Below the pieces are notes generated by a model that worked only from the letters and a program-made list of their open reading frames with translations, was not told where the DNA came from and did no database searches. 64,000 nt of DNA from Forficula auricularia (Eukaryota; Arthropoda; Insecta; Dermaptera; Forficulidae), in the NCBI GenBank assembly GCA_024734495.1, contig JALMQS010000187.1, forward strand, positions 5,316,304-5,380,303. Reading direction: 5' to 3'. The translations under genes were made by a program, and so were the position numbers. This document shows positions 1 to 11,899 of the stretch, in pieces (within the stretch, counting starts at the first letter, position 1; every line of letters begins with the position of its first letter).

Positions 1-489
1 TTTGCATATTTAAATTTTTTAACTTTTCTTTACTTTATTGATTTAAAGCACTTTATAGCCTTGTATTTTGGAAACATAGCCCCTAAAAATATTCAATTTT
101 TCACAAATTGTTCATTTGTTTCCAATCTTTTTAGGCACTCTGTATGTGTATATTAATAAAAGTTATTAATTTTTCATTTTCTTTTGTTTCAGGTGGGTTC
201 AATAAATACCATTCTATATCGAAATCTATTATTTAAGGTAAGATCTAGTAAATTTCATAATTAGTTATCTTGCTAATTATTAGCTCGACTCACGCTGGCA
301 GAACTAATAAATTAAAAAAAAAAAAAAAAAAAAGATTAAAAACATACGTAGGTATATGTTTCCATTCGATCACCGGAGATAAGCAAAAGATAGTATAGCT
401 GGTTGTGAGACAGCATAACTTATTAATATATCCCCGTCATATTGGTTGAAACCTAATGGTATTTAATTGGCTTAACCTACTAGGTAGAC
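1..489. other. AT-rich non-coding stretch
   Basis: No supportable gene. The only distinct feature is an uninterrupted A run at 314-333. Confidence 0.6.
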
Positions 490-967
490 CAGAGGTTTTC
501 AACCTTTTTCTAGCATTGAATCCAGAATGCTCATTCCCCATCTCTAGGATTTTCGAACTCTTCAAAATTTATTTCAAATAATATGCTTTTAATATTGAAA
601 ATACAAGGTATCATATTTTTTTTTGGCTTTCTCGAATTCAACCATTAGGCATTTTATGATACTATATATTTTAGTTTATTCTCAAATATGTTGGGATCAG
701 ATTAAAGTCGGATTACCTAGATTCGGGCTTGAACCCGGGCTAGCTTGATTACGAGGCATGTACTTTACCCACTCGACGAACCTGACCCCCTTATCATATT
801 TTAATTTAGAAATAAAGAAAAGTACGTAATCTTATCTAATGAGGAAGGTGAGATTGTTTTTTTGCCAGTTCTTTAATATGTTTTTTTAAACTTTTGAAAT
901 TTTTATGCAGATTAATTCCCCTCTTGAAATACTAAAATCTAAAATACCCCCCGATTGAGAACCACTA
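490..967. mobile_element. hAT-like DNA element relic
   Basis: The left end reads CAGAGGTTTTCAACC and the right end, as its complement, TAGTGGTTCTCAATC. Both match the widespread CAGNGGTTCTCAA-type termini of hAT elements. Flanking octamers (AGGTAGAC at 482-489, TACTAGAC at 968-975) share only 5 of 8 bases, so the target duplication is weak. No transposase frame is visible. A SINE fragment is nested inside at 693-790. Superfamily assignment rests on the termini alone. Confidence 0.55.
693..790 (-). mobile_element. tRNA-derived SINE fragment
   Basis: On the minus strand it starts GGGGTCAGGTTCGTCGAGTG and carries an RNA polymerase III B-box-like GGTTCAAGCCC, then ends near TAATCTGATCCC. This matches the head of the longer SINE at 48075-48305. 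The conserved central block and tail of that SINE are missing, so this is a 3'-truncated or decayed copy nested in a hAT relic. Confidence 0.6.
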
Positions 968-1221
968 TACTAGACCATCCTGAAAATTGGCAGCTTCTTA
1001 ACAAAAATGGAATTATATTTGAAAGTAGTTTATTTATAAATTTATAAGATCTACAAATAAGCCGGCCAAGTGCAAGTCAGAATGGCATGCCCAGAGTTTA
1101 GGAAATTAAAAATTCAAAATACCCGAGTTCTCAAATTCGCTCTTATTTAATAATAAAAATTGCGTGAAATTGTGAGAGTAGTTTCACAGCAAAAAGAAAT
1201 AATGACAAAAATGAGTTTTGA

Positions 1222-1640
1222 ATTCCATATATACCAGAAATCTATCGAATTCAAAAATCATTTTTGTTTTACTTCTTTTTTTGTGAAATCTACCTCGCAA
1301 TTTTACGCAATTTTTATTATTGTATTAAAATGTTTCACCTAGAACCAACACCTATTTCCTTAAAAGTTATTCGCTCTTATTTTCTAATCTTGACATTCAG
1401 GTTTGATCCTGCACAATCCTTCTTACATGTAATAAAAATTATCCACGAGAACAAGTAATTAGTAGGTATATGAAACCTATTCGTGATTTCTTTAGAAATT
1501 TTAATTTAAGTGGCAATTCGAACTTTTATTCTAAAAATACTAATTTTTTTAGTAACTTTTAAGGAGTTAGGTGTTGGTTCTAGGTGAAACATTTTAATAT
1601 AATAATAAAACTTGAGCAAGATTCGAAGTAGGTAATTTTT
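1222..1640. repeat. decayed palindrome, hammerhead subfamily D
   Basis: A segment with TGTTTCACCTAGAACCAACA at 1332-1351 on plus recurs inverted at 1571-1590. The same block lies next to the hammerhead motifs at 27271 and inside the hAT element at 35540-35600. At 1240-1250 the sequence GAAATCTATCGAATTC aligns to the GAAATATATCGAATTC that follows the intact hammerhead at 27291, but the CTGATGA half is lost. This is therefore a degenerate subfamily D unit. Confidence 0.5.
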
Positions 1641-2601
1641 TTAGTCCTAAAAGCTGTAATTCACTGTTTTTTCTTTTTTTTAATCTGTAGTTTTTGAGAA
1701 ATTTCCTAAAATAAACTAAACAAAAACACAAATAATTTTCAGGACGATTATACTAATTTCCTAATATCTCTTCAACTTCTAGAGTAATCTGGAATTAAAC
1801 TTTATTTACGAACATTTTTTAGAGTTTATTCATTTAATGGAATGCAGGGCTTTAATAGATAGAAAATTTGATACGTGAGTTATTTTATGCGTTGGCAGAA
1901 ACGTCCTTCTAATATTATTATTATATTATTGTAACATCCCATTGGATTTTTAAACGGAAGAGTTATGGTAATCTCTTTTTAAACAGTTTCTCTCAAATTT
2001 ATTAGCAAGAAACGTGTTTATAAATGAACATTTAAAAAGGACTAGGGGCGAAAATTTTTCCAGCACTGGCAGAGCCCCTATCTGACTACGGGCCTAAAGC
2101 AGTGTAAATTAAAAAGATATTTTTGCTGAACTATATACCTATCTTCCTCAAGTCCCAAGTCTTCCTTAAATATATGACTCATCTGATTTGTACATGTTGT
2201 TGTTGCTCTTTGAATTCTCGCACTTAATAAAAATGCCATGAGTGGCGAATCATCAACATATATCACCTTGTTGATGATCTCAAGGTCTTCATTAAATAGA
2301 GCCTGAAATGTTCTCTGCATACTCATTATTAATTATTTCTTAACAATTAACAATTTCAGACTGTTACATAGTATGAATAATTTAATTACTGGCGTCATGT
2401 TTACTAATGCTGTTTTTCCCTCTGACATGAGTCGTAAAGAGCTTTCCAAATTAGCTCCTAGTATTTAAATTAAATTGACAGGTGAGAATCAATGACGACA
2501 CATAGGCGTTTAATTCTCAATCTAGAGTCTTCGTTTGTAGATATTTTAAAAAATTTCAATGAATTGAATATTACATTTTTCACTATTAAATATAAGCACA
2601 T
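1641..2601. other. unclassified DNA with one 82-codon open frame
   Basis: Mostly AT-rich without recognisable repeats. A minus-strand open frame at 2078-2326 encodes 82 residues that I do not recognise. Its lower AT content and mixed codons make it somewhat more coding-like than its surroundings, but no splice sites, promoter or second copy support it. Treat it as an orphan open frame. Confidence 0.25.
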
Positions 2602-3440
2602 CAGTGGAGTGCGGTCCATGGATGCTGTGGATGCGGCGTATCCCGCAAATTCCAAAATGTCATGAATATTTTCATCCGTGTTATATTTGAAAATTCAAAA
2701 CATTTTCAATAAATACTATAGATACAACCGGGAGGTGATCCGCGATTGGAAGTAGGTGTATATCTCTTTGGAAGTATTTTGGAAGTACTTGGAAATATTT
2801 GAAAGTACTTGGAAATATTTGGAAGTACTTGGAAATATTTGGAATTACTTGGAAATATTTGGAAGTACAAGTGGAAGTAGGTGTACAGCATATTAGGTCG
2901 CGGTTCACCCCTAGGGTACAACTAATCCATTTAAAGTTATAAAAAATTTAAAATTCACGGAACTTTTTAACGTTAGCAAATTTAAAGACTATGAAAAAAT
3001 ATTATAGATTTCCTATTTTAATCACTTCAGCTATCTTGAGGAAAATACTTTGATTTTATGAGTTTAAAAAGTGAATTAATTTACATGTACTCGTCCCATG
3101 ACTTTCATTTAAAATCTAAAAATTATTAATCCTGAAAGATGAACTAAAAGATGTTTGGGCAAAAGTATTATTTGCTTTAATGATATCCAAGTGAATAATC
3201 TCTCTCTCTATAACGAGTATCGTTTTGGTCCGAGTGGAAAAGGCCATTCCTAGAATAATAGAAATTAAGAAATTAATCTCAAAAAGTCTGAAACAGGCTT
3301 GAACTTGTATTTGGCACCTTTAAAGAAAGAGAGAGATCTTATTCTATCCTCGCTCTTTGTCGTTATTTTCAGATTCTAATGAAAGAATCGCTCACCAGCA
3401 GATTAAATAATAAAAAAGTGAAAACTTTTTAAAGACTCGG
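2602..3440 (+). mobile_element. hAT-like element, 5' part (CAGTGG family)
   Basis: The terminus CAGTGGAGTGCGGTCCATGG and following block match the starts at 9618, 31274 and 35128. Similarity to the 31274 copy runs to about 3440, including ACGAGTATCGTTTTGGTCCG near 3211. The usual 3' terminus (CCGCCACTG) is not found here, so the copy is 3'-incomplete. A minisatellite-bearing element is inserted at 2729-2914; the 31274 copy lacks it and shows the unoccupied sequence. Confidence 0.6.
2729..2914 (+). mobile_element. minisatellite-bearing TIR element, copy 1 (186 bp)
   Basis: Terminal inverted repeats are CGGGAGGTGATCCGCGA on the left and, complemented, CTAGGGGTGAACCGCGA on the right. Between them are about 4 units of a 20-bp minisatellite (consensus GGAAGTACTTGGAAATATTT). 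Imperfect 8-bp target duplications flank it: GATACAAC at 2721-2728 and GGTACAAC at 2915-2922. It encodes no transposase, so it is non-autonomous. Confidence 0.85.
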
Positions 3441-5424
3441 TACACTAGAGCTGCCCTGGTAATGATTAATAAACTTAAATATAAATTGTTAATTTATAGC
3501 TATCCTATATAAAATATCCTCTTAAAATCTCAATAGAATAATTCAAAAAATATTTTCTGCTATTTGAAACAGATATTGCAAAATCTAATCAGTAGGTACT
3601 ATGTATTGATACAAAAAACTTTTTGACTTTCCGTTCTAGGGTTATCGTGGGTATCGGAATTCAGACACACAAAGAGAAAAAAACCATAGTTGAAAAATAA
3701 TCTTCTCTGCGTTTCAGATATTTTTCACTGACAAAGGAAGAATTTCTTCCGGAAGGTTTGAATTTCAAATAAACTTTTACAGATGATTTTATTTATAAAA
3801 TATTTGTATATATTTACTAAATCTTTTAAAAATTTAAAGATATGATTTCATAAAACGAAGCCTTATTTATTTGGCTACGATGTCTGTCTGTTCGTCTGTC
3901 AGAGTTTAAAATTTCTAGTAATATTTACGCATTTTACCCAAATTTTAAAAGTATCATTATTCGAAGCTCAAAAATTAAAAATATTCCAAGTGTACGGAGA
4001 CCCTTTGACAATTTTAGAAGAATTTTTAAGTACCTCTAGTATTACTGCAAAAACCGTTCAAGATACTTTATATTGTAAAAACACTATTCATTTCTGATAT
4101 CTCAAATATTTTGAGACGTGTTGATCTTGGGAAAGATTCTTTGGGTTAGACAATTGAAAGGAGAAATTAAAAAATGTTTAATATCGTTACAACTTCTAAT
4201 TATGAAGCCATTTTCCAAGATATTATTTAGCATCAATTCTAGCAAATCAATTAATGGGAATGAAAAAAAACAACTAATATTTTTTGTTAAATGGATCATA
4301 TTATTTGATATGTCAGACGAATCCCATTTCAAAAAAATAAAAATTACATTTTAACCAACATATCTTGGTCGAAAATAGCCCCGAATAGCTGCTATGGCCT
4401 GAACTATGTCAAATATTTTATCTTCACTTTAAGAGAGGAAAGAAGACTTTAAACTCAGAGATCAGTAATTGTGCCCTCAAAAATAGAAATATGTATTACA
4501 TTTCCATGTGTGATTTAAATTTTTGAAAAATATCAGTACAAATAATTGTCACAAATGAAAAATACCAAGGAGTGTGAAAGTATATTTAATATTTACAAGG
4601 AAATATCTTCGGAAGTGAATGAACGCTGTGTAATTATAGAATATCTAAGAAAATATAAACAGGTAAGATAAAAAAGATTAACCACATGGCTCTGACGTGA
4701 AAGTATATGCATAAATAATATAAATAATTGTATAATAATGAAAGTTATGTTAAAAAACAACAATAATAAAAAGGTTTTGACTTAAGAGAATTTTCGCTGT
4801 AATAGGAAGCAATTTTTGCCCCTAAGGTGTTGAGAAGAAAATTTATTGTATATTGTTACTTAGTTTACGCTTTCATAGTCAGATTTATGAGATAGTAGGG
4901 TGTTTTGTATAGAACATCCATTATAAAATTAATTATATTTAAAATCAGAGCAAGTTTTCTGATGGACTTGGTGCACACCAACTAGAGTGTTGGCGTCATT
5001 ATTCTTATTTATTTATATATATATAAAATATATCTATTTAAAAAAGATGCATGTTCAGCTTCAAAATTAAAAAAAATGTAATGTAAGCTTATAGGTTCAA
5101 AATTTGTTGCTTATTCTTAGTTAAATGCACCAGGAAATAATTTTAAAATGGATGATTAAAATGTAGTATATATTAGTTCTATTTTGAGCCCTAAAAATTT
5201 TAAAAAATTTTAAAAATATGCTATTAACTCAAAAATTAGATCATAGAATATTTTATTTGAAATGATCACAGAGAGATAAAGAGCTAAGCCAAGTAAAAAT
5301 CCTCCCCCCCCCCCCACAAAAAACAACAACTTTAATTGGCTATATTCTATTTCAAAATTTATTTCTTGTGTCGTTTTAAAGATTGATGAATACAATCAAT
5401 CTAGTAGTAATTAGTAATCTTCTA
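3441..5424. other. AT-rich non-coding stretch
   Basis: No gene or classifiable repeat seen. Overlapping open frames on both strands near 4100-4354 are low-complexity AT-rich sequence with no support. A C run lies at about 5304-5315. Confidence 0.5.
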
Positions 5425-5870
5425 TCTTCTATTTATATAAAACTCAATGTTTGTATGTATGTATGTATGGTATTCTTTATACACTTTTGAACTGCTGGAG
5501 TAATTACAACCACATTCGGTATACATATTATTTACTATCTGGGGAAAAACAATGGGGGGTTTTGACACCCCTGGCACCCCTAAGGGGGGAAAGGTTGTGT
5601 GAAATTGATTAGTAACTAATTCCATGGCCACCCTCCTGCTCTCTTAAGCAACCAACGCCTTTCTATCTATCTATCTACCTATATATTGCAGTAAACAAGA
5701 ATCTTCAATTATAAATATCTAATTAAGACTTTATTCAATAAAAATAAGACTATCATATTTATTCTTTGCCAACTAATACCATATAACACCAATAAAGAAG
5801 CTGCAAGGGGGACCAGGGGTGAAGCTCCTTGGCTAGCAAAAGACCCTCCGAAGGCGGGCCTCGCAGCTAA
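5425..5870 (+). mobile_element. non-autonomous Helitron-like element (446 bp)
   Basis: The 3' end shows a GC-rich imperfect hairpin (CCCTCCGAAGGCGGG at 5844-5858), then CTAA at 5867-5870, then host T; this is the Helitron CTRR^T signature. The proposed 5' end is TC at 5425 after host A, followed by TATATAAAA-like sequence typical of Helitron starts. Alternative TC starts a few bases upstream cannot be excluded. No Rep/helicase frame is present. Confidence 0.55.
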
Positions 5871-5960
5871 TTAGAGATAAATAAAAAGTTATTTTATTTA
5901 TTTATTTATTTGCAAATATTATCTAACTATAGACCTGAATTTTTTGTATCTACACATGTA

Positions 5961-6947
5961 TTTTGTATCTTTTTTTTTTTTTTTTTAATGCAATCGAATG
6001 CAAGAAGGGGTGCACCAGTAAAGATGTAGCCCCTATGGATCTCGAAAGACCCTTGCATTACCGAAGAGAAGGGAAAGTTGATTAAGAGAGAGGGTGTAGA
6101 CGCAGGTGTCTATGCACCCTGGTTTTGAAGGTTTGAAGATCATAGGTGCTGGGAAAGATAGAGGCTGGGAGAGAGTTCCAGTTCCTTGAAGTCATGGGGA
6201 TATATGTATTCGCGAATGAAGTGGTCCGGCACTTTTCCAATTTGACCGCGAAAGAGTGTTGGGAGTCGGCAAAACGTGTGCTGCGTGCAAAGCATGCTTT
6301 GGGGGGAATTATTGATTTTATCTCGTCAGAGCACCTGCCGTGATAGTATCTATAGAAAAAGGGAAAGGGGCAGAGACATCTCTTCGATGAGCTAGCGAGT
6401 CGAGGGAGTCGGTGAGGGTAGAATCGTCAATTAGCCTGACGGCTCGTTTCTGAATTGCATCAAGGGTAGCAAGAGAATATTTTGAGGCTCCTCTCCACAG
6501 ATGAGAGCCGTATTCGAGACAGGGGCGGATTTGGGCCTTGTAGATGGTGAGAAGTTGTGGGGGTTTGTAAAATCGCTTGGACCTGAATAAGAAGCCAATC
6601 TTCCTTGCTGCAGATTTCGCCACAGAGGAGATGTGTTCATTCCAAGACAGGTCAGATGCGACAGAGACGCCCAACATGGATAGGCTGTCACACATTTTCA
6701 GGGTATTCGAATCGAAGTGAATATCAGGGAAATCTCTATTTTCGCGCCTAGAAATTAGACAACATTGAGTCTTATTTGAATTAAAGTTAACTAAATTTTG
6801 AGAGCCCCATTTATTCAGTTTGTCTAGGTCGAGAGTAATTGAGGAGGCAATATTGATTCGATTATTCGGGAGAGAGGGTTTGCCGTGTAGAGTGCTATCG
6901 TCGGCGTAACTGTATGTCTTGGAAAATTTGAATATTTATTTGTATCT
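5961..6947 (-). mobile_element. 5'-truncated non-LTR retrotransposon (LINE)
   Basis: A minus-strand insertion ends in poly(A), seen as the T run at 5971-5986. A 9-bp direct repeat TTTGTATCT flanks it at 5962-5970 and 6939-6947. A related unoccupied sequence exists near 29840-29870, where the flanks run together without the insert. The body encodes the C-terminal part of a Jockey/CR1-type reverse transcriptase ORF. Truncation just upstream of the catalytic YADD box is typical of incomplete target-primed reverse transcription. Confidence 0.85.
6082..6915 (-). pseudogene. LINE reverse transcriptase, C-terminal part, frameshifted
   Basis: Reading on minus from about 6915, the fragment begins with SYADDSTLHG, the reverse transcriptase catalytic YADD box. 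It continues through LGVSVASDLSWNEHI, IRPCLEYGSHLWRG and DAIQKRAVRLI, the conserved post-catalytic region of Jockey/CR1-clade elements, then FYRYYHGRCSDEI and NWNSLPASIFP, ending at TAA at 6084-6082. An extra base in the run at 6366-6370 shifts the frame; the sister copy at 13841-13870 has one base fewer. Endonuclease and N-terminal reverse transcriptase are absent, so it is dead. Confidence 0.85.
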
Positions 6948-7625
6948 AGATAAATTTTTACAAGACCAACTTTATTTGTATCTATATAATAGATGCTTTT
7001 AAAAATATCTTTAACAAAACTGCAAGTAGGAAATGTTGTGAACTCTACTTCCTGGGACAATCTGCAAGATAAAGCGAGTTCTAAAAGAGCCATTAAACGT
7101 AATGAATTTTTCTTCTCCTAAGTTGCACCATCACTTATCACTTGCATTTAATTAAAATCTAATGAGAAATATTTCAATTGCAGTTAAATTAACATAGATA
7201 ATTAAAGAAAATAATTTATTCTATTAGGTAAATGAGGAAAGGTTTATAACTATTCCTTATATTATATAAATATTCTCGGCTTAATTAATATATGTACACA
7301 TACTAAGGAAGGCATAATATATATAATTTAATGCCATGATAATCCAATGTTTATTTTACGTTTATGCAAATAGTATTGGATTTTCTTTCGACCTTGCACT
7401 CCAACTTTTAAATGCACACCTATTTCTTTTCTTTAAGCAATGAGTTAAATAGGTTCGATAATGGATTACATTTTAATGAGCCCATCTAATAATCTCTTTT
7501 CCACATTCCTTGACGACAGAGACAGAGAGAATAAATTTTTTGGACTTTGAATGAAACATGAAATCAAAGCGCACAGTGTGCGCAGGCCAAGTTCGAGCAT
7601 TAGCTTGGCCGTACACGCTGTACGC
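6948..7625. other. AT-rich stretch, LINE host repeat continuing
   Basis: The sequence to about 7020 with TTTGTATCTA motifs is the repeat into which the LINE inserted, related to 29800-29960. The remainder holds no recognisable gene. An imperfect GGCCAAG...CTTGGCC inverted repeat lies at 7584-7610, next to the following element. Confidence 0.45.
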
Positions 7626-7815
7626 CGAGGGGTGATCCGCGATTGGAAGTAGGTGTACACCTCTTTGGAAGTATTTTGGAATTACTTGGAAACATTTGGA
7701 AGTACTTGGAAATATTTGGAATTACTTGGAAATATTTGAAATTACTTGGCAATAATTTGAATTACTTGGAAATATTTGGAAGTACAAGTGGAAGTGGTGT
7801 ACACCATACCCCTCG
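7626..7815 (+). mobile_element. minisatellite-bearing TIR element, copy 2 (190 bp)
   Basis: It starts CGAGGGGTGATCCGCGA and ends CCCCTCG. Exact 8-bp target duplications CTGTACGC flank it at 7618-7625 and 7816-7823. It holds about 5 units of the GGAAGTACTTGGAAATATTT minisatellite. The right terminal region is shortened relative to other copies: the CATATTAGGTCGCGG block is missing before the end. Confidence 0.85.
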
Positions 7816-8004
7816 CTGTACGCTATTTAAACGAACCATTTTGAGCCAATTTCGACCCCCCTGCAGCTTGGAATCCATTTGAGATACGGAGCTGAAATTA
7901 CACATATGTAATTATGTAATCCACCTTGAGGAGAGTACCAAATTTCAATAATATAGCTTAAATAGATTCTGAGATATGGACCTGAGAAAATAGCTAATTT
8001 TGTC

Positions 8005-8484
8005 AAAAATGAAAATTCTACCCCGTTGGACCAAACTCAACCAAATTTTCTATACATATTCTGTGGGCCCCCCCGGAGGCTAGAAATGCTAGAAATGAGA
8101 AAACTTAGTTTTGGTGCATTGAGATTAAGAGCTGATTAGATTTTGGTGCATATCGATCCAAAATTAAGGAGGGTTGAAAATTAAAAATCTAGGCCATTTG
8201 AACAAACTCAACCAAATTTTGTATACATAATCAGTGGACACCCAGAAGACTAAACATGCAAAAGCTAACCGCCATAGGGTCAGAAAATTAAAATATAGGC
8301 CCTTGCACCAAAATGAACCAAATTTTGTATAAATAATCCGTGGGCCCCCGGAAGTCTAAAAATGCAAAAACTAACTCCCCCCTACATGATTATAAATAAT
8401 TGTATTAAATATTAAATATAAATGAGGAGGTTGTATGGTATAGTCAAGTGGATGGTCACATCAGAACGTGCCAGTTTATTTTAG
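8005..8484 (+). mobile_element. module-repeat element (family R2), partial copy
   Basis: It contains AACTCAACCAAATTTTGTAT modules near 8034, 8209 and 8310. It ends with GTATGGTATAGTCAAGTGG and the ACATCAGAACGTG block characteristic of this family. The opposite end with its CCATAC/GTATGG hairpin is missing. No coding sequence. Confidence 0.6.
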
Positions 8485-9329
8485 AGGACAACCACTTTCA
8501 ATTTATTTTATAATACTAATTCCATCAAATTATTTAAAAAATTTAAACAATATTATACATAACCTTATTCAAAATACGAAATTTGAAACTTATTCTGATT
8601 ATTATTAAAGTAAAATTGGATATAAAAGATTGTGCTCAATGAGACTTTATTGAAATCTGTTGTTATCAATTCAAAGCATAAGGAATGAAATTCGCAACGA
8701 AGGCCACCATTTTAACATTTAAAGGAAGTCAATTGATATCAAAGAGCTCAGCGTCTAATGTATCTTGCCTTGAACTTCCTCGAACGAGACATTCTTATCC
8801 AATTCATGCAATCTGAAGTCATTGATTGGAGGTCAACATGTAGTTCGATGACCACACTTGAGATAAAGCGATTAGAAAGATTGATATACTCGTGCATACC
8901 TTTGTCTTCCTTTTTATTCTTTATGTATATTATATCCAAGGAAATGTATTTTTCATTGCACGCGATGCAGGACAAAGACCTTCAAATCGTTGAGGGGTTG
9001 GAATTATAAATAAGGATCGCTCACAAACGTCTACAGCAGTGTTCTAATTATCCGCCGTAAAATGAGATTGCGAGAAATTATGATAACAGAAAATGATGAA
9101 TCATTCAAAACTCTCGGATTATTATTATTATTATTTTTTTTTTAATCAATCGAATGTATAGAACAGTGAATTAATTGTAGGCAGAAGAAATCTATTGGTA
9201 CAAACAAGGATGTTTTTTGTGTCATTTATTTTATGCTATAGTTTCTAAAGGCTTGCCTTTATCTTCAGTTTAATATGAATAGAGTACCTAAATTAATTTA
9301 ATTGCAAAAAATTTGTTTTTCCGAGAATA
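8485..9329. other. unclassified DNA with a less AT-rich patch
   Basis: The part 8740-9010 is less AT-rich and open on both strands (83 codons plus, 75 codons minus). Neither product is recognised and no splice or promoter signals single one out. It could be a conserved non-coding element, a small exon or chance. The rest is AT-rich. Confidence 0.25.
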
Positions 9330-9600
9330 ATTTATTTGTTAGAGACTATAGTTTGGAAGGTTTAACCTAGTCCTTTTAGTTAGAAATATTTTATCTATTT
9401 TTATAGGTTCAAATACCTGATTGAATGTAGGTTTATTCGCTTTGTCGTAAGAGCAAGCTAGTCTCATTCATTTGTACACAGTGACCAGCTTGCTATTATG
9501 ATATAAAATAAGAGATAAATTATTTCTAATTAAAACGACTGATGATGAAGATCAAATCTTCGAAACTATAGTATTTTAACAAATAAATTATATATATATA
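9330..9600. repeat. hammerhead palindrome, subfamily A
   Basis: The left arm (from about 9340, ACTATAGTTTGGAAGG) is a degraded inverted copy of the hammerhead unit ending the right arm at 9539-9580. Between them are AAATACCTGATTGAATGTAGG and a GTGACCAGCTT block that recurs at 60690-60710 and 62560-62580. The arrangement (minus unit left, plus unit right) matches the other palindromes of this type. Confidence 0.6.
9539..9573 (+). ncRNA. hammerhead ribozyme-like motif, subfamily A
   Basis: CTGATGA is at 9539-9545. One extra T precedes a perfect 6-bp stem II (GAAGAT/ATCTTC around CAA), then GAAA at 9562-9565. The self-complementary ACTATAGT can form stem III, and A 9573 sits at the cleavage position. 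TTAAAA before the core can pair with TTTTAA after 9573 as stem I, with a 3-nt bulge. All invariant core positions are present. The extra base after CTGANGA is shared by every copy here; chrysanthemum chlorotic mottle viroid has a comparable extra base. Confidence 0.65.
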
Positions 9601-9617
9601 TATATTATACTATATAG

Positions 9618-10644
9618 CAGTGTCGTGTGGTCCATTGATGCTGTGGATGCGGCCTTGTCCCGAAATCTTAGAACGTCGAGAGTATCTTCAAAGCGTGTCA
9701 TATATTAATTTCGTTTAGCTTTATTTCGGTTAGATTTAATTTAAAATTTACGGAACTTTGTAACGTTAGAATTTCCCAGATTTCATATTTGAATAATTTT
9801 CCCTATCTTATGGAATACTTTGATTTTATCAGGTTGAAAGTAAATTAGTTCACACATGTATTCTCGACGTTTGATTTTCATTTAAAAACTATACAGAAAT
9901 TAATTGTGAATGATGAACTAAAATATGTTTTGACAGAAGTATTTTATTTGCTTTAGCCGCCTTTGTTAAGTAATATGTTGTCTATCTTATTATATATTAT
10001 GTTCAAAGCTATACGCTCGCTGTTTGCCAGTAGCGGCATCAGTCAAGTCAGTTAATAGCTACAGCTCGATCATGGAAGCCCCTGGTATTTAGACAACTAT
10101 ATCGGCAGATCAGTAAAGGGTAAGACTACCGTACGACCGGAGGGCGCATTCATGCCTAGCATCTATTTGTACACTCAACATAAAAAACTAGATACTTGAG
10201 AAATAAAAAAAATAGAATAAAATCATTTTTTTTAATACATTATTATTATGAGAACGTCAAAAACAATTTTATAATTAAGTAGACAAAATATTAATAAAAA
10301 CAAAGAGGCTAAGTGCAAGCCGCAATCGCAAAAAAAGGTATCGTAATTTTTTCCATATTATATCCAAACTAATTATTTTATAGCAATCAAAAAATACTTA
10401 TTGAAAGTACTCATACAAAGCAACTAAAATAGAAAGGTGGATTATTTTTTACTTGTCCCTGGAAGTCAAAGTGAAGATAGACTGTCCGCTCTGTCTTAAA
10501 TATCAAATGAAAAAATCTAATGTTAAATTTGAAAAATTACATTAAGCCATTGTTGATGAATTTTAGGAAGAATAAAATAATATTTTCAAAAATGAAGGGT
10601 CCTTTTTGAACAGCATTCTCTGCCTGAAAAGTCGCCCGCCCCTG
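9618..10644 (+). mobile_element. non-autonomous hAT-like element, complete (1027 bp)
   Basis: It begins CAGTGTCGTGTGGTCC and ends GTCGCCCGCCCCTG, mutated versions of the CAGTGGCG...CCGCCACTG termini of this family. Flanking octamers CTATATAG (9610-9617) and ATATGTAG (10645-10652) match at 6 of 8 positions, as expected for an old hAT insertion. A less AT-rich segment near 10005-10165 has no counterpart in the other copies and may be a captured sequence. No transposase frame. Confidence 0.65.
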
Positions 10645-10652
10645 ATATGTAG

Positions 10653-10830
10653 CTAGCGCTAGGTTCAAGCCCAGCAAATATTTGACCGGCTATAATCTGA
10701 TCCCTTCGGGGGAAGGCAATGGGAAACCACCCCTGTGAAAAATTTCCCCAGAAAAATTACAATGGAGAGAATCTCTCCATAGTAATCGCCAATGCTCAAA
10801 ATCGAGTATGGCACTTGAAGAAAAATAAGA
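10653..10830 (+). mobile_element. tRNA-derived SINE, 5'-truncated
   Basis: It starts at the B box (GGTTCAAGCCC near 10662), continues through the conserved block GGGGAAGGCAATGGGAAACC (10710-10729), and ends ATGGCACTTGAAG with an A-rich tail. The same order occurs inverted at 48075-48305. The A-box half is missing. Directly abutting the target duplication of the hAT element suggests independent insertion at the same junction. Confidence 0.7.
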
Positions 10831-11899
10831 TATATATGAATATTTATATTCTTTATGTGTTTATTTGAATCAAAAAGATGCCAAGCTAATTGATTTCTGT
10901 TTATGAGTACTTTAATAATTTTGTTTAAAACGTTATTATAATATTTTTATGAGAAATATGTATGAATATAAAAGTTCAAATTGCCAATGGTAGTAGTAGC
11001 CTTAAAATTTTTTAAGAAATCGCGAGTAATTATCTTCTACTAAATCCGAGTTCGCATGGTTAATTTTTATTTAATTTCAATATTTCCCTTCTTCGGGAGT
11101 TGAACTCGAGTACTAAAAAATCTATCACGTCCTACATGACGAACCAATCTAACATAGACTATAACTACATTATTTGACTCAAAATTTGAATCTTCATTTA
11201 TCCATCTAATGATTCTAAGTTGAGGGAGCATTCCATATATATAGTTTAAATTTAAGATTGATGAGTATTTCGAATTTACAATAAAACTCGGAGGGGGGGG
11301 GGGGGATAAAAACAACAACATGTAAAATTTATCGTTTTAGAAGAAGACAATCTCTCGCGATTTCTTAAAAACTACTAAACAAAGATAAAAGAAGACTTTC
11401 GAAACTGTTTTCATATCTTTTGATGATTGTAGGAAATAAAATAAAATTTCTATCTTTCCTTATTTGTCCAAATGTTTTTCTTGTTTAATCAATTTTTTTT
11501 CTTATCATTTTTGTTTTTATTATCAATTTAATGTTGAGAATTTAATATATAATTAAAATTCAGGAAAAAAATTATTCTAACATATGTGCAGCCACAGAAT
11601 TAAATGAGATTGAAATAAGACTCTTTAAAATCTCCAAGGAAAAAACAAATTACTGAATTATTAGTATAACTACCTTTATGTGATAATTGAGAAGAAAATA
11701 CTATTTTAAATTTAACGTGAAACAAAAAATTTAAGAGCTTGAGAAAATCACAATAAAGAGATGAAACTTTGCTCTTAAATTAAGTAATTGTTGTTTACTA
11801 TTGTTTATGAAATGCAAGATGCTAAAAAGATTTGTCTAATATTTATATAGTGATAAAATTATTATTATTATTATTATTTTATTATGAATGTTTTATAAT
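10831..11899. other. AT-rich non-coding stretch
   Basis: No gene or named repeat seen. A G run lies at 11292-11305. The minus-strand open frame across it is not convincing. Confidence 0.5.

Noticed and set aside
4102..4354. Overlapping open frames on both strands (76 and 78 codons)
   Set aside because: Low-complexity AT-rich text, no splice or promoter support, no second copy.
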